A stretch of DNA of 64,000 bases from an uncultured SAR116 cluster alpha proteobacterium (GCA_902623995.1 CACNWE010000010.1:1-64000), one strand, 5' to 3'; shown: positions 16,340 through 25,309, counted from the stretch's first letter. Notes: a model not told the origin generated them from the letters alone. Numbers and translations are program-made.

Positions 16340-17659
16340 ATGAATTTTGAGACGAAATTAATTGATAACATTTCCAAGATTAAAAGACCTAAATTAATTT
16401 TTAGTTCAGGAAGAGTTAATCACTTTGATGGTAATATTATTTACTGCGATCCGTTTCCAGCTCCTATAGGAAGTATTTGTATTGTAAAAGATCAAATGGG
16501 TAAAGAAATCCTCGCAGAAGTTATTCGTTTTGACGAAAAGCATAACATGTTGGCTATATTAGAACATTCTTCGCATATAGTTTCTGGATGCGAAGTTTCA
16601 TTGAAAGATGATGGAAGATATATAGAAGTAGATAATACTTTATTAGGAAGAGTAACGGATGCCTTTGGGAAACCATTAGATGAAAAACCTTTGGGTAAAA
16701 TAAAAAATAAATGGCCTCTTATGGGTAAAGTTATGAACCCTCTAAAAAGAAGTTTAATCAAAAAGCCATTAGATGTAGGGGTGAGAATAATAAATGCTTT
16801 ATTAACCGTTGGTCAAGGTCAGAGGCTTGGTATTATTGCCGGTTCAGGGGTTGGTAAATCTGTGTTGCTAGGAATGATGAGTAAATATACTGAGGCAGAT
16901 GTGGTTGTGATTGCCTTAATTGGTGAACGAGCAAGAGAAGTCGGAACTATGGTCAATGAATTATTTAATGATGACTCATCTAAAAAAATTACTGTAGTTG
17001 CTGTACCAGCAGATAGATCACCATTAATGAGGATTAGGGGTGCTAATAGAGCCACTGCTATAGCCGAATTTTTCAGAGATCAAGGTAAAAACGTATTATT
17101 AATAATGGATAGTTTAACTAGAATTGCACACGCGAAAAGAGAAATCGGATTATCATTAGGAGAAGCTGCCACTTCTAAAGGATATCCTCCATCCGTAATC
17201 TCTATGATACCTAATTTGGTAGAGAGGACTGGAACAAGTGATAAAGGAGATGGTAGCATTACTTCTTTCTACACAATTTTAGCTGATGGAGATGATAATA
17301 ATGATCCAGTAGTTGATACAGCAAGAGCAATTCTTGATGGTCATATTGTACTTAGTAGATTAAATGCACAGATGGGTATTTATCCAGCAGTTGATATTCC
17401 GAATTCAATTAGTAGAGTTATGAGTGATCTTATTGAAGATAATCACTCTAATGCTTCAAAACTTTTCAGAAAACATGTAAGTGCTTATATAGAAAATAAG
17501 GACTTATTATTAATGGGAGGCTATACTCCAGGACAAGACAAAGATCTTGATGATGCCATAGCTATGTGGCCAAAATTAATTGATTTTATTTCACAAAGTA
17601 GTTCTGAAAAAGCAAGTTTTGAAAATTCAAGACTATCATTACTAAAATTGTATGAATAG
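16340..17659 (+). CDS. fliI: Flagellum-specific ATPase FliI
   Basis: ATPase of the flagellar type III export apparatus, related to the F1 beta subunit. It has 439 residues. Walker A is GSGVGKS (168-174). The family markers VGQGQRLGI, LIGERAREV, LLIMDSLTRIAHAKREIGLSLGE and SFYTILADGDDNNDPV follow in order. The C-terminal helical domain ends with SRLSLLKLYE. It lies between the FliH-like gene and fliJ, its stalk partners, and shares their operon. Confidence 0.97.
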   Translation: MNFETKLIDNISKIKRPKLIFSSGRVNHFDGNIIYCDPFPAPIGSICIVKDQMGKEILAEVIRFDEKHNMLAILEHSSHIVSGCEVSLKDDGRYIEVDNTLLGRVTDAFGKPLDEKPLGKIKNKWPLMGKVMNPLKRSLIKKPLDVGVRIINALLTVGQGQRLGIIAGSGVGKSVLLGMMSKYTEADVVVIALIGERAREVGTMVNELFNDDSSKKITVVAVPADRSPLMRIRGANRATAIAEFFRDQGKNVLLIMDSLTRIAHAKREIGLSLGEAATSKGYPPSVISMIPNLVERTGTSDKGDGSITSFYTILADGDDNNDPVVDTARAILDGHIVLSRLNAQMGIYPAVDIPNSISRVMSDLIEDNHSNASKLFRKHVSAYIENKDLLLMGGYTPGQDKDLDDAIAMWPKLIDFISQSSSEKASFENSRLSLLKLYE

Positions 17660-17668
17660 GTAACGTAG

Positions 17669-18061
17669 TTGCAAAAAAAAATTAAAAGATTTCAGAGACT
17701 TGCTACAGTTAGAAAAAAAGATGTTTCAAAAGAAATTAATAACTCTAACTTAGTTCAAAATGAAATTATTAAAAATGAAAGCCTTATAGATCAAATTAAC
17801 ACTATTATGGAGAGTAGTAAAAATGATTCTTCAAACAAAATAATCCACTCAGGATATTTTAAAAATAATGCTCAACTATTGACCACACTTCAAAGTCAAA
17901 AAAATATTGCATCAAATAGAAATAAATATTTGCGTGAAGAAAAAGAAATAATTAGAAAAAAAATTATTGAAAATAATTTCAAGAAAAATAAAGCTGAAGA
18001 AAAAGTTAAAGATTATAAAAGAAATTATATTAGTGAATTAGAAAACAAAAACTATCAATAA
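17669..18061 (+). CDS. fliJ: FliJ-like export protein
   Basis: A 130-residue coiled-coil protein made of charged helices, starting with QKKIKRFQRLATVRKKDVSKE (Leu and Val spaced as in FliJ N-termini). FliJ forms the central stalk of the FliI hexamer and passes chaperone-cargo to FlhA. The start is TTG at 17669 with AGG nine bases before it. Sequence identity within the family is always poor, so the call rests on the coiled-coil character, the size (about 130-150 expected) and the position right after fliI. Confidence 0.75.
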   Translation: MQKKIKRFQRLATVRKKDVSKEINNSNLVQNEIIKNESLIDQINTIMESSKNDSSNKIIHSGYFKNNAQLLTTLQSQKNIASNRNKYLREEKEIIRKKIIENNFKKNKAEEKVKDYKRNYISELENKNYQ

Positions 18062-18087
18062 AATATTTTAAATTACATATTCCAATA

Positions 18088-18105
18088 ATGGCATTGTATT
18101 TGCAA
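18088..18105 (+). promoter_or_regulatory. Sigma-54 promoter of the fliKLMN operon
   Basis: ATGGCATTGTATTTGCAA has GG at 18090-18091 and GC at 18102-18103, ten bases apart, in the 69-base gap after fliJ. Transcription should start near 18115. The ATG at 18119 would then have a leader of about four bases, so the ATG at 18131 is the better fliK start. Confidence 0.85.
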
Positions 18106-18130
18106 TTAATTTCGAAATATGGAATTTAAA

Positions 18131-19492
18131 ATGAAAATTACAAATGATGTAAATAATAATACTGACTTTTTGTCTTTATCAAATAAAGGAGATGAGGATG
18201 CTTCTTTATTAGGCTCGTTGTTTTCCATCAACTTTAATATTAATGAAGTGAAATCAAGTGATATTTCAGATGATTTTGAATTTATTTTTAGTAAAGAAGA
18301 TTTGGAAATTATTGATTATTTATCAAATATTTTACCTAATTTAAATATCAATAATCTAAATTCACATGATTTTGAAAGAGTTAAAAGTGAAATTAAATTA
18401 GATCAAAATATTAAAACTGAAATTAAAGATAAATTATTAAGTTTATTTAACACATCAAAGCCCTTTAATAAAAATTTCTTAATTAAGTTACCTGAATATC
18501 AAAAACTTAAAGTATCAAACAATAAAAATGTTGTTGATAATATAGGTAATTCTAAAATTAAAAATGAAAGTTCAAAAACTTTATCACCTGTTTTAAAAAG
18601 TATGGAACAAGCTATCAATCAAAGTGAACAAAAATCTATTAAATCAAATATTATAAATAAAAATAGTTTAGGTGTAAATTTTGATCATGACCTAGAAAAT
18701 CAAACAAGATTAAATAAAAATAATACAAAGAATAATTTTGTAAAAAAAATTAACAAAAATGACCATCCAAATAAATTATATCAGATACCAAATTCTAATT
18801 CTTTTAAATATAAAGATAAACTTGATACAGCATCATTATTAGATTCAAAATTATCTAGCAACACAAATTTAAATTATATCAATAATCAATTTGTTGATGA
18901 ATTAAAAAAGAATAAAATGAATGAAATTAAAATTAACGAAAAAGTTATTAACATTCAAAACTCTACTGATTTTAACGGCAAGGGAAATCAATTTTCTCAG
19001 CAAAATAGCACTTCATTTGCAAGTGGTGGAGTGAATTTTATCTTAGAAGGGTTATTAGAAACTCTTGATCTAAGTCAAAAAGGATGGACTTCAAAACTTG
19101 TTTCTAGAATTGAAAATGGTCTAGAAAGTGGTGGTGACGAAATTGAGTTTAATCTAAAACCAAAAAATTTGGGAAGACTAAAAGTCTCTATAAGTTTGAA
19201 AAATGGAACTGGAAACGTAAAAATAATTACAGAAAATACATTTGTTTCTAATGCTTTAAATCAAAATGAAAATCATTTACAAAAACTCTTTAATGACCAA
19301 GGAATAAATTTAGAATTTTCAGCTCATGACGATACAAAATACTTTGGCTCAAAAAATAGTTTTAACAAAAATTCAAGTAATAATGATCAAAATAATTTTC
19401 AAAAGTCTGTTAATGAAAAAGAAAAACAAAATGCAATAGCTGATTTAGATGATAATGTTTCATCTAGACATATTGTAAACGTAATAGCATAA
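18131..19492 (+). CDS. fliK: Flagellar hook-length control protein FliK
   Basis: Secreted molecular ruler that sets hook length and switches FlhB from rod/hook to filament export. Residues 1 to about 300 are a disordered, Asn/Lys/Ser-rich region without similarity to anything I know, as in other FliK proteins. The C-terminal Flg_hook domain (about residues 315-405) is clear: DEIEFNLKPKNLGRLKVSI, then NGTGNVKIITENTFVSNALNQN, then HLQKLFNDQGINLEF (canonical pattern: L.L.Pe.LG.v.v.i ... lr..L...Gi). Start 18131 is preferred over 18119 because the sigma-54 promoter just upstream leaves almost no leader for the earlier ATG. GGA lies ten bases before 18131. Confidence 0.88.
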   Translation: MKITNDVNNNTDFLSLSNKGDEDASLLGSLFSINFNINEVKSSDISDDFEFIFSKEDLEIIDYLSNILPNLNINNLNSHDFERVKSEIKLDQNIKTEIKDKLLSLFNTSKPFNKNFLIKLPEYQKLKVSNNKNVVDNIGNSKIKNESSKTLSPVLKSMEQAINQSEQKSIKSNIINKNSLGVNFDHDLENQTRLNKNNTKNNFVKKINKNDHPNKLYQIPNSNSFKYKDKLDTASLLDSKLSSNTNLNYINNQFVDELKKNKMNEIKINEKVINIQNSTDFNGKGNQFSQQNSTSFASGGVNFILEGLLETLDLSQKGWTSKLVSRIENGLESGGDEIEFNLKPKNLGRLKVSISLKNGTGNVKIITENTFVSNALNQNENHLQKLFNDQGINLEFSAHDDTKYFGSKNSFNKNSSNNDQNNFQKSVNEKEKQNAIADLDDNVSSRHIVNVIA

Positions 19493-19517
19493 TTAATAAC
19501 TGAGTAGTGAGAAAAAA

Positions 19518-20117
19518 ATGGCTGAAGAAGTAGAAGAAGAACCAAAAAAAAGTAATTTGTTAAAAATAATTCTTTTTGTAGTAGGCGGCATTTTGTTAAT
19601 AGCTGTTGGTCTTGGCATTGGTTATTTTTTATTTGGAGGTGAGCCTGAACCGGATCCTTCTGCTGAGGTTAACCAAATAATCGAAGGCAAAGAAGCTGAA
19701 AAGAAAAAAACAGAAGATGTTGAAAAAAAAGAAGGTGAAGAAGAAGGTGAAGATGGCATAATTAAAAAGAATGTTAAAGCTATCCCAGAAGTTGATAGTT
19801 ATGAAACTACTTATTTTGAATTTCCAGGAGATTTTACAACAAATTTAAAAGGTAGTAGGAAATTTTTACAAGTAAGTGTGGGTGTATCTACACAGTACGA
19901 TGAAAAAGTTATGGAGGTAGTTGACTCTCATCAATTAGCGTTACGTTCGGAAATATTATCAACAATAAGTGATTTTACTGAGGAAGATATTTCAGGAAGT
20001 GAGGGTAAGAAAAATTTATCGGAGAGATTAATAGTGGTTCTCAATAAAAAATTAGAATCTCTTGATGAATTTCCAGGTATAGAAGATGTATACTTTACCG
20101 CATTCATTTTACAATAG
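19518..20117 (+). CDS. fliL: Flagellar basal body-associated protein FliL
   Basis: Single-pass inner-membrane protein around the stator that supports motor function. Transmembrane helix about 15-37 (LLKIILFVVGGILLIAVGLG). A Glu/Lys-rich linker covers about 50-85. The periplasmic FliL domain runs from about 95 to 199 (YFEFPGDFTTNLKGSRKFLQ, SVGVSTQYD, RSEILSTISDFTEEDI, LNKKLESLDEFPGIEDVYFTAFILQ). It sits between fliK and fliM, the order of gammaproteobacterial-type and Rhodobacter Fla1 clusters. Confidence 0.94.
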   Translation: MAEEVEEEPKKSNLLKIILFVVGGILLIAVGLGIGYFLFGGEPEPDPSAEVNQIIEGKEAEKKKTEDVEKKEGEEEGEDGIIKKNVKAIPEVDSYETTYFEFPGDFTTNLKGSRKFLQVSVGVSTQYDEKVMEVVDSHQLALRSEILSTISDFTEEDISGSEGKKNLSERLIVVLNKKLESLDEFPGIEDVYFTAFILQ

Positions 20118-20135
20118 ATTAGGATTTATAAATTA

Positions 20136-21104
20136 ATGTCTAATACATCTAGAAAACTATCTTCTGACGAAGTATCAGCTTTAATGGAAGGACTGCAATC
20201 TGGAGAAATAACTGCAAACTCGGGATTAAATAATGATGTTGAAGTGACAGATTTTGCATTTGGATCAGATAACTTAGAACTTCTTGGTGATTACTACGCT
20301 TTAAGGTTAATTAATGAAAGATTTGCTCGATTAGTAAGAAGTATATTTTTGCCTATGATAAGATTGCAGCCAAAAATTAATCCATTTCCTCCAGAAGTAA
20401 AAACATATGATGAATACAGCGCAGGTCTTAATAGTTTTATGAGTTTAAGTACAAGTAGAATTGATGAGCTTAGAGGATCAATGTTACTTGTACTCGAACC
20501 TTCTTTTATAAGTGTTTTAACAAATTGTTATTATGGTGGTAAACTGGCGAACTTTCCTTCAGCAAAGGCAGAGTTTACAGCCACTGAAGATAGAATAATT
20601 GAAATTGTTTCTGATGGAATAACTCAATGCCTTGAAACAGCTTGGAAAGATCTTATGCCAATTACTATAAAGCATCAAAGTAGAGAAATTAATCCACAAT
20701 TTGCAACTTTAGTTGAATCAACAGATTCTGTAATAATTTGTTCTTTTGTGGTTCAATTACCAAACGTTGATTCAGCTTCATTTGATATAATTTATCCTTT
20801 ACAAACATTAAAACCAATTGCTTCTTTATTACGTTCTAGAGTTCAAAGTGATATAATTAATGATGATACAAGCTGGAGAGAACGCTTAGAAAAATCGGTA
20901 TTGAATATTCCACTTCCAGTATCAGCAATTTTGAGTGAACCATCAGTTTCATTATCTAATCTTGTTCAATTTAAAGAGGGAGATATAATGAATTTACCTC
21001 CTGTTGATGGAGTAGATTTTTTTGTAAATGATAAAATTTTATTCAAAGCTGAAATTGGCGAAACAAATGGACAAGTGGCGGTTAGTTTAAAAAATAGATT
21101 ATAA
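20136..21104 (+). CDS. fliM: Flagellar motor switch protein FliM
   Basis: C-ring protein that binds CheY-P and sets rotation direction. It has 322 residues. The N-terminus (LSSDEVSALMEGLQSGE) resembles the LSQxEIDALL CheY-binding segment but reads LSSDEVSALM. The middle domain includes LRLINERFARLVRSIFLPMI and the GGKLANFP segment close to the GG(x)G motif. The C-terminal SpoA domain (about 240-322) includes VSLSNLVQFKEGDIMNLPPVDGVDFFVNDKILFKAEIGETNGQVAV. It is followed directly by fliN. Confidence 0.95.
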   Translation: MSNTSRKLSSDEVSALMEGLQSGEITANSGLNNDVEVTDFAFGSDNLELLGDYYALRLINERFARLVRSIFLPMIRLQPKINPFPPEVKTYDEYSAGLNSFMSLSTSRIDELRGSMLLVLEPSFISVLTNCYYGGKLANFPSAKAEFTATEDRIIEIVSDGITQCLETAWKDLMPITIKHQSREINPQFATLVESTDSVIICSFVVQLPNVDSASFDIIYPLQTLKPIASLLRSRVQSDIINDDTSWRERLEKSVLNIPLPVSAILSEPSVSLSNLVQFKEGDIMNLPPVDGVDFFVNDKILFKAEIGETNGQVAVSLKNRL

Positions 21105-21122
21105 ATATTGAGGAGTAATTTA

Positions 21123-21437
21123 ATGGCAGAAAATGAAGCTGAAGCTCAAGTCGAAGAAAAAGTTACAGATAAAACAGGACTTGATAATCTTAAGGTACTA
21201 GAAAATATTGAAGTAAAACTTACAGTTGAGGTCGGCTCAACCGAGCTTAAAATAAGAGATCTTTTAAGACTTAATGAAGGATCAGTAGTAGAACTAGAAA
21301 GATTAGCGGGAGATCCACTAGATATCTTAGCAAACGGAGTTAAAATTGCTAAAGGAGAGGTGGTCATGGTTGGTGAAAGATTTGGTATAAGATTTACAGA
21401 GGTAACAAATCCAGAAAACCGAGTGCAAAAATTATAA
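21123..21437 (+). CDS. fliN: Flagellar motor switch protein FliN
   Basis: Lower C-ring subunit that also docks FliH. The 104-residue protein has an acidic N-terminus and a SpoA domain from about residue 25 (VLENIEVKLTVEVGSTELKIRDLLRL, GSVVELERLAGDPLDILANGVKIAKGEVVMVGERFGIRFTEV), a near-textbook FliN sequence. The start is set at 21123, because AGGAG lies eight bases upstream. The longer frame would use a TTG at 21108 overlapping that ribosome binding site. It is last in the fliKLMN run; the next gene has its own sigma-54 promoter. Confidence 0.97.
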   Translation: MAENEAEAQVEEKVTDKTGLDNLKVLENIEVKLTVEVGSTELKIRDLLRLNEGSVVELERLAGDPLDILANGVKIAKGEVVMVGERFGIRFTEVTNPENRVQKL

Positions 21438-21501
21438 ATTACAAAAAATTGACACAAAAATAATCAAATAAAAACAATAACTTAATCTTAAAATTTGTTG
21501 A

Positions 21502-21519
21502 TGGCATATTTTTTGCTTT
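21502..21519 (+). promoter_or_regulatory. Sigma-54 promoter of the fliOPQR-flhB operon
   Basis: TGGCATATTTTTTGCTTT has GG at 21503-21504 and GC at 21515-21516, ten bases apart, in the gap after fliN. Transcription should start near 21528. This is after the ATG at 21525, so fliO must begin at the ATG at 21549. Confidence 0.87.
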
Positions 21520-21548
21520 CTTAGATGAAAAAACTAAGGAAAGCTACA

Positions 21549-21965
21549 ATGTCACAATCAGTTCCAGATTTCACTACAGTTATTTTCGTAATATCATTTT
21601 TATTAGTGTTAGGTGCTGTTGCTTTTATTGTTAAGAAAAAAAGTGGACACCTAAAAAAAATTATTAAGAAGGAAAATAGTTTTGAGGTGATAAATCAAAT
21701 GCCTCTTAACAATGGTTTCTTAGCTTATGTTTTTAAAGTTGACGAAGAAAAGTTTTTCTTTGTAGGGCATAAGTCTGGTAGGGGGTCACTTGCACAAATT
21801 GATCAACTTAAATCTAAAATAAGTAATTTAAATAACAAAGATTCAAAAAATTTATCAACTAAAAATATTTCTTTACAAGAGAAACCTAAGATTTCTAAAC
21901 CTCTTCAACATGTAAATATCTCAGATTTATTAACAGCTCATAAAAAAGGTAATAAAAATGCGTAG
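21549..21965 (+). CDS. fliO: Flagellar biosynthesis protein FliO
   Basis: Small membrane protein that helps assemble the FliP ring of the export gate. One transmembrane helix lies at about residues 8-28 (TTVIFVISFLLVLGAVAFIV). A basic cytoplasmic part follows with the FliO-type strand pattern (NSFEVINQMPLNNGFLAYVFKVDEEKFFFVGHKSG). The start is fixed by the sigma-54 promoter and by AAGGAAAG at 21536-21543, which give 138 residues. It overlaps fliP by eight bases. Confidence 0.85.
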   Translation: MSQSVPDFTTVIFVISFLLVLGAVAFIVKKKSGHLKKIIKKENSFEVINQMPLNNGFLAYVFKVDEEKFFFVGHKSGRGSLAQIDQLKSKISNLNNKDSKNLSTKNISLQEKPKISKPLQHVNISDLLTAHKKGNKNA

Positions 21966-22800
21966 AGCAATTTGCCCACAGCCGATAAATAGATTTTATT
22001 TTTCAAATCCAAAAGAACAAATTTATGAAATTATAATGAATTTATTTAAGAAATTATCTTTTTTCATAATTTTAATTTTAATCGGTGGATTTCCTGTACA
22101 GGCTATTGGAGATCCCATTGCGTCTGGGTTTCCTGCATTAAATGTATCCACTAACGGTGATACAACTGAATATTCATTTCCATTACAAATTTTGCTATTA
22201 ATGACTGCTTTAACAGTTTTACCCTCATTAGTTCTAGGTATGACTAGTTTTACAAGAATAATTATTGTTATGTCAATTCTTCGTCAAGCCTTAGGTACGC
22301 AACAAACTCCTCCTAATCAGGTTTTAATAGCCATATCTTTATTTTTAACTTTTTTTATTATGGCTCCAACATTTAACAAAGTTTATGAAAATGCAGCGGT
22401 ACCGTATATGGAAAAAAACTTACCTGCAGAAAAGGCTATTGAAACAGCTAGCTCTGAAATGAAAAAATTTATGGTAAAAAACACAAGAAAAACAGACTTA
22501 ATAATGTTCACTGAATTAGCAGGTCTAGAAAAATATGATAAAGTTTCTGATATTCCCTTTAGAATAGCTCTTCCTGCATTTATGACTAGTGAACTTAAGA
22601 CTGCATTTCAAATAGGATTTCTTTTATTCTTACCTTTCTTGGTAATTGATATGGTGATCTCATCGATTTTAATGTCACTTGGAATGATGATGTTGTCCCC
22701 TATGTTAGTTGCACTTCCATTTAAATTACTATTATTTGTTTTAGTAGATGGTTGGAGTATGACAGTTGGATCTTTAGTAAGCACCTTTTCAGCAGGATAA
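21958..22800 (+). CDS. fliP: Flagellar export gate protein FliP
   Basis: Pentameric core of the export gate. The family signature is nearly complete: MTSFTRIIIVMSILRQALGTQQTPPNQVLI, LTFFIMAPTFNKVYENA, LPAFMTSELKTAFQIGFLLFLPFLVIDMVISSILMSLGMMM and a closing FKLLLFVLVDGWSM. Four hydrophobic segments follow a cleavable signal peptide. With the ATG at 21958 (AAAGGT upstream, overlap with fliO) there are 27 extra residues before the hydrophobic signal region. An ATG at 22039 would give the usual length of about 253 but has no good ribosome binding site. Confidence 0.96.
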   Translation: MRRAICPQPINRFYFSNPKEQIYEIIMNLFKKLSFFIILILIGGFPVQAIGDPIASGFPALNVSTNGDTTEYSFPLQILLLMTALTVLPSLVLGMTSFTRIIIVMSILRQALGTQQTPPNQVLIAISLFLTFFIMAPTFNKVYENAAVPYMEKNLPAEKAIETASSEMKKFMVKNTRKTDLIMFTELAGLEKYDKVSDIPFRIALPAFMTSELKTAFQIGFLLFLPFLVIDMVISSILMSLGMMMLSPMLVALPFKLLLFVLVDGWSMTVGSLVSTFSAG

Positions 22801-22804
22801 AAAT

Positions 22805-23077
22805 ATGAACTTTGATGAAAATATTAGTATGTTAAGTATGGCCTTCTATCAGGTTTTACTTGTTTCTGGTCCTATCTTAGCTTTGGCGCTCGGTATTGGG
22901 CTTTTGATAGGAATTATTCAAGCTGCAACATCAATCAATGAAATGACTCTTAGTTTTGTACCTAAAGTTATTGTTGTAATGTTAGGGATAGGATTATTAG
23001 GTAATTTTTTCATGATAGGACTTGTTGATTACTTTAATTTTATTTTTGATCAGGTTGCTGGTGTAGGGCAAAATTAA
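22805..23077 (+). CDS. fliQ: Flagellar export gate protein FliQ
   Basis: A 90-residue protein with two transmembrane helices that packs around FliP and FliR in the export gate. The pattern FYQVLLVSGPILALALGIGLLIGIIQAATSINEMTLSFVPKVI is characteristic of the family (GLxxGxxQAxTQIxExTLxFxPK), with the usual Q of TQI replaced by S (TSI). It starts four bases after the fliP stop. Confidence 0.96.
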   Translation: MNFDENISMLSMAFYQVLLVSGPILALALGIGLLIGIIQAATSINEMTLSFVPKVIVVMLGIGLLGNFFMIGLVDYFNFIFDQVAGVGQN

Positions 23078-23095
23078 ACACGAAAGAAATTTATT

Positions 23096-23911
23096 ATGAA
23101 TGGAATAGAGTTTGCTTTACCAGGAGTTAATTTATTTAACTTATACCAATATATGGTTATTTTTTTTGTATCATCTCTTCGAATTTCTTCCTTTTTAATT
23201 AGTGCACCATTTTTTTCATTAGGAGGAATACCATTACAAGTAAGAATTGTTGCAAGTGTAAGTTTAACAATATTTTTATTTCCTGTAATTAAAGTGCCAG
23301 AAATTCAAAACATGCAAGGTTTTAATTTATTTATACTTATTTTATCAGAAATAGGTATAGGACTTTCAGTAGGATTAATTTTAAATATAATTTTTTCTGC
23401 AGCAGCAGTTGCAGGTGAGAAGATAGCATCTACAGCAGGGCTATCGATGTCAAGCATGATTGATCCTCAATCTGGAGGACAAACACTTGTTTTAAGTACG
23501 GTATTGACTTTATTTCTTATATCTTGTTTTTTATCGTTAGACGGTCATTTGTATTTACTAAAATTACTTATAGAAAGTTATGTCTACTTACCAATTGGCC
23601 TAATTCTTGATTTTTCTAAGGTTAGCAATGTTGCTGTAAATACCTTTGGAGATATGTTGTATCTAGCTGCATTAATTAGTTTACCAATTGTGGGTGGATT
23701 ATTGTTAATACAATGTTCGATTGGTATAATTACCAGATCTGCTCCATCATTAAATCTATTTTCATTCGGTTTTCCGATTTCTTTGATTAGTGTTTTTATC
23801 TTTTTGTTCTTAGGGGTTGAACCAATTTCAAATGCTTTTTCTGACTTAACGGCTACGACAATTAATTTAATTGACGAAGTTCTTCATTCTTACAAAGTGG
23901 GAAATCAATGA
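23096..23911 (+). CDS. fliR: Flagellar export gate protein FliR
   Basis: Integral membrane protein that completes the FliP5-FliQ4-FliR gate. 271 residues with about six hydrophobic segments. Family markers: RISSFLISAPFFSLGGIPLQVRI, EIGIGLSVGLILNIIFSAAAVAGEKIASTAGLSM, DPQSGGQTLVLSTVLTLF and LNLFSFGFPISL. Its stop (23909-23911) lies one base before the flhB ATG, so translation is probably coupled. Confidence 0.95.
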   Translation: MNGIEFALPGVNLFNLYQYMVIFFVSSLRISSFLISAPFFSLGGIPLQVRIVASVSLTIFLFPVIKVPEIQNMQGFNLFILILSEIGIGLSVGLILNIIFSAAAVAGEKIASTAGLSMSSMIDPQSGGQTLVLSTVLTLFLISCFLSLDGHLYLLKLLIESYVYLPIGLILDFSKVSNVAVNTFGDMLYLAALISLPIVGGLLLIQCSIGIITRSAPSLNLFSFGFPISLISVFIFLFLGVEPISNAFSDLTATTINLIDEVLHSYKVGNQ

Positions 23912-23912
23912 A

Positions 23913-25058
23913 ATGGCTGAAGAAGATAATTCACAAGATAAAACCGAAGAACCGTCCCAAAGAAAATTAGATAAAGCGGCTGAGGATGGTCAGGTATTAT
24001 CATCTAAAGAAATGTTTGTGTTTACATCTCTAATAATGGGTTTAATGGTTTTATCTTCAATACCTTTTTTTGCAAGAGATTTTTTAGCAATTTGGAAGAC
24101 ATTTTTCTTATTCGATCTTGATTATATAACTGATATTTCTCCTGCTTATGGCATGAATAAATTGATTAAATATGTAATAAATATAACACTAATTGTTGGT
24201 GTTCCATTAATATTAATTACTATAATAACTCAAATGGCTGTAGGAGGTATTAATTTTGCTCCAAAAGCTTTTCATTTCAAATCAAATAGGATCAACTTAT
24301 TATCTGGATTAAAAAGGATTTTTTCTTCTAAAGGCTTGTTTGAACTTATAAAGTCTTTATTTAAGGTTGGATTATTAGGTGGAATTACTTTCTTTGTGAT
24401 ATATATCAATATGAAAGATATTATAAATTTATCTGAACGTAATTTATATTCCGCTTTATCAAATTTACTAAACAATTTCCCTCAACTCACAATTGCTCTG
24501 TTAATTGTTTTGGCTTTTATAGCAATCTTTGACTTTATTTGGCAGAAATATCAACATGTAGAAAAATTAAAAATGACAATTAAAGAAGTAAAAGATGAGC
24601 ATAAAGATACAGATGGATCACCTGAGGTTAAGCAAAAAATTAGAAAATTACAAAATGAAATTGCCAATAGAGCTGCTACTCAAACTGCTGCGTTAGATAA
24701 TGTAAAAGATGCATCAGCAGTGATCACTAACCCAACTCATTTTGCAGTTGCAATAAAATACGAGGTGGGTTCAGAAGGTGCCCCAAAAATTTTAGCAATG
24801 GGAAGAGGAATGATAGCAGAAAAAATAATAAAATTGGCTGATGAAAATAAAGTCACAGTTTTTCAAAGCCCCTTACTTGCTAGGGCTCTTTATTTTACTG
24901 GAGAAATAGGAAAGGAAATTTCTGAAAATCTCTATTCAGCTGTTGCATCTGTATTAGCATATATCTTTAAAATTGAAAGAGGAGAGGAAACAGAATATCC
25001 TGAATTTGACATACCTGAAAATATGAATTTTGATGAATATGGAAAAACAATTAAATAA
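23913..25058 (+). CDS. flhB: Flagellar export switch protein FlhB
   Basis: Membrane protein of the export apparatus that autocleaves and changes substrate class when FliK signals. It has 381 residues from the ATG at 23913. The N-terminus is typical (DKTEEPSQRKLDKAAEDGQV), then four transmembrane segments (about 35-55, 88-110, 150-168, 192-210), and the cytoplasmic domain with the autocleavage motif NPTH at 273-276 (ASAVITNPTHFAVAIKY). The frame is open to 23871, but that start would lie deep in fliR. Four small genes follow in the same direction. Confidence 0.96.
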   Translation: MAEEDNSQDKTEEPSQRKLDKAAEDGQVLSSKEMFVFTSLIMGLMVLSSIPFFARDFLAIWKTFFLFDLDYITDISPAYGMNKLIKYVINITLIVGVPLILITIITQMAVGGINFAPKAFHFKSNRINLLSGLKRIFSSKGLFELIKSLFKVGLLGGITFFVIYINMKDIINLSERNLYSALSNLLNNFPQLTIALLIVLAFIAIFDFIWQKYQHVEKLKMTIKEVKDEHKDTDGSPEVKQKIRKLQNEIANRAATQTAALDNVKDASAVITNPTHFAVAIKYEVGSEGAPKILAMGRGMIAEKIIKLADENKVTVFQSPLLARALYFTGEIGKEISENLYSAVASVLAYIFKIERGEETEYPEFDIPENMNFDEYGKTIK

Positions 25059-25073
25059 ACTTATGGTTATAAT

Positions 25074-25298
25074 GTGAAGAAAAGAAAAACATTTGGACAA
25101 ATTATCATTACTGCAATGTTTATTTGGTCTGCTCTTTTATGTCATTTTGAAGCAAGTTCCCTTCGTGAAGTAGGTGATACTACCAATGCTGCTCTATATT
25201 GGTTTTTTGGTTTTACTGCAGTTTTAGGAGCTTTTAGATTTAAAATTGCTGAATTGATATATGGATTAATTGAATTTAAAAATAAAAATAAAAAATAA
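25074..25298 (+). CDS. Small two-helix membrane protein after flhB
   Basis: A 74-residue protein that I do not recognise. It has a basic N-terminus (KKRKTFG), one hydrophobic segment at about 9-24 and a second at about 40-55 (ALYWFFGFTAVLGAFRF), and ends in a Lys/Asn tail. The start is GTG at 25074; the ribosome binding site is weak. It lies 15 bases after flhB and 11 bases before the next gene, so it is probably cotranscribed with the export genes. Confidence 0.6.
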   Translation: MKKRKTFGQIIITAMFIWSALLCHFEASSLREVGDTTNAALYWFFGFTAVLGAFRFKIAELIYGLIEFKNKNKK

Positions 25299-25309
25299 AG
25301 TTTGTAGCC

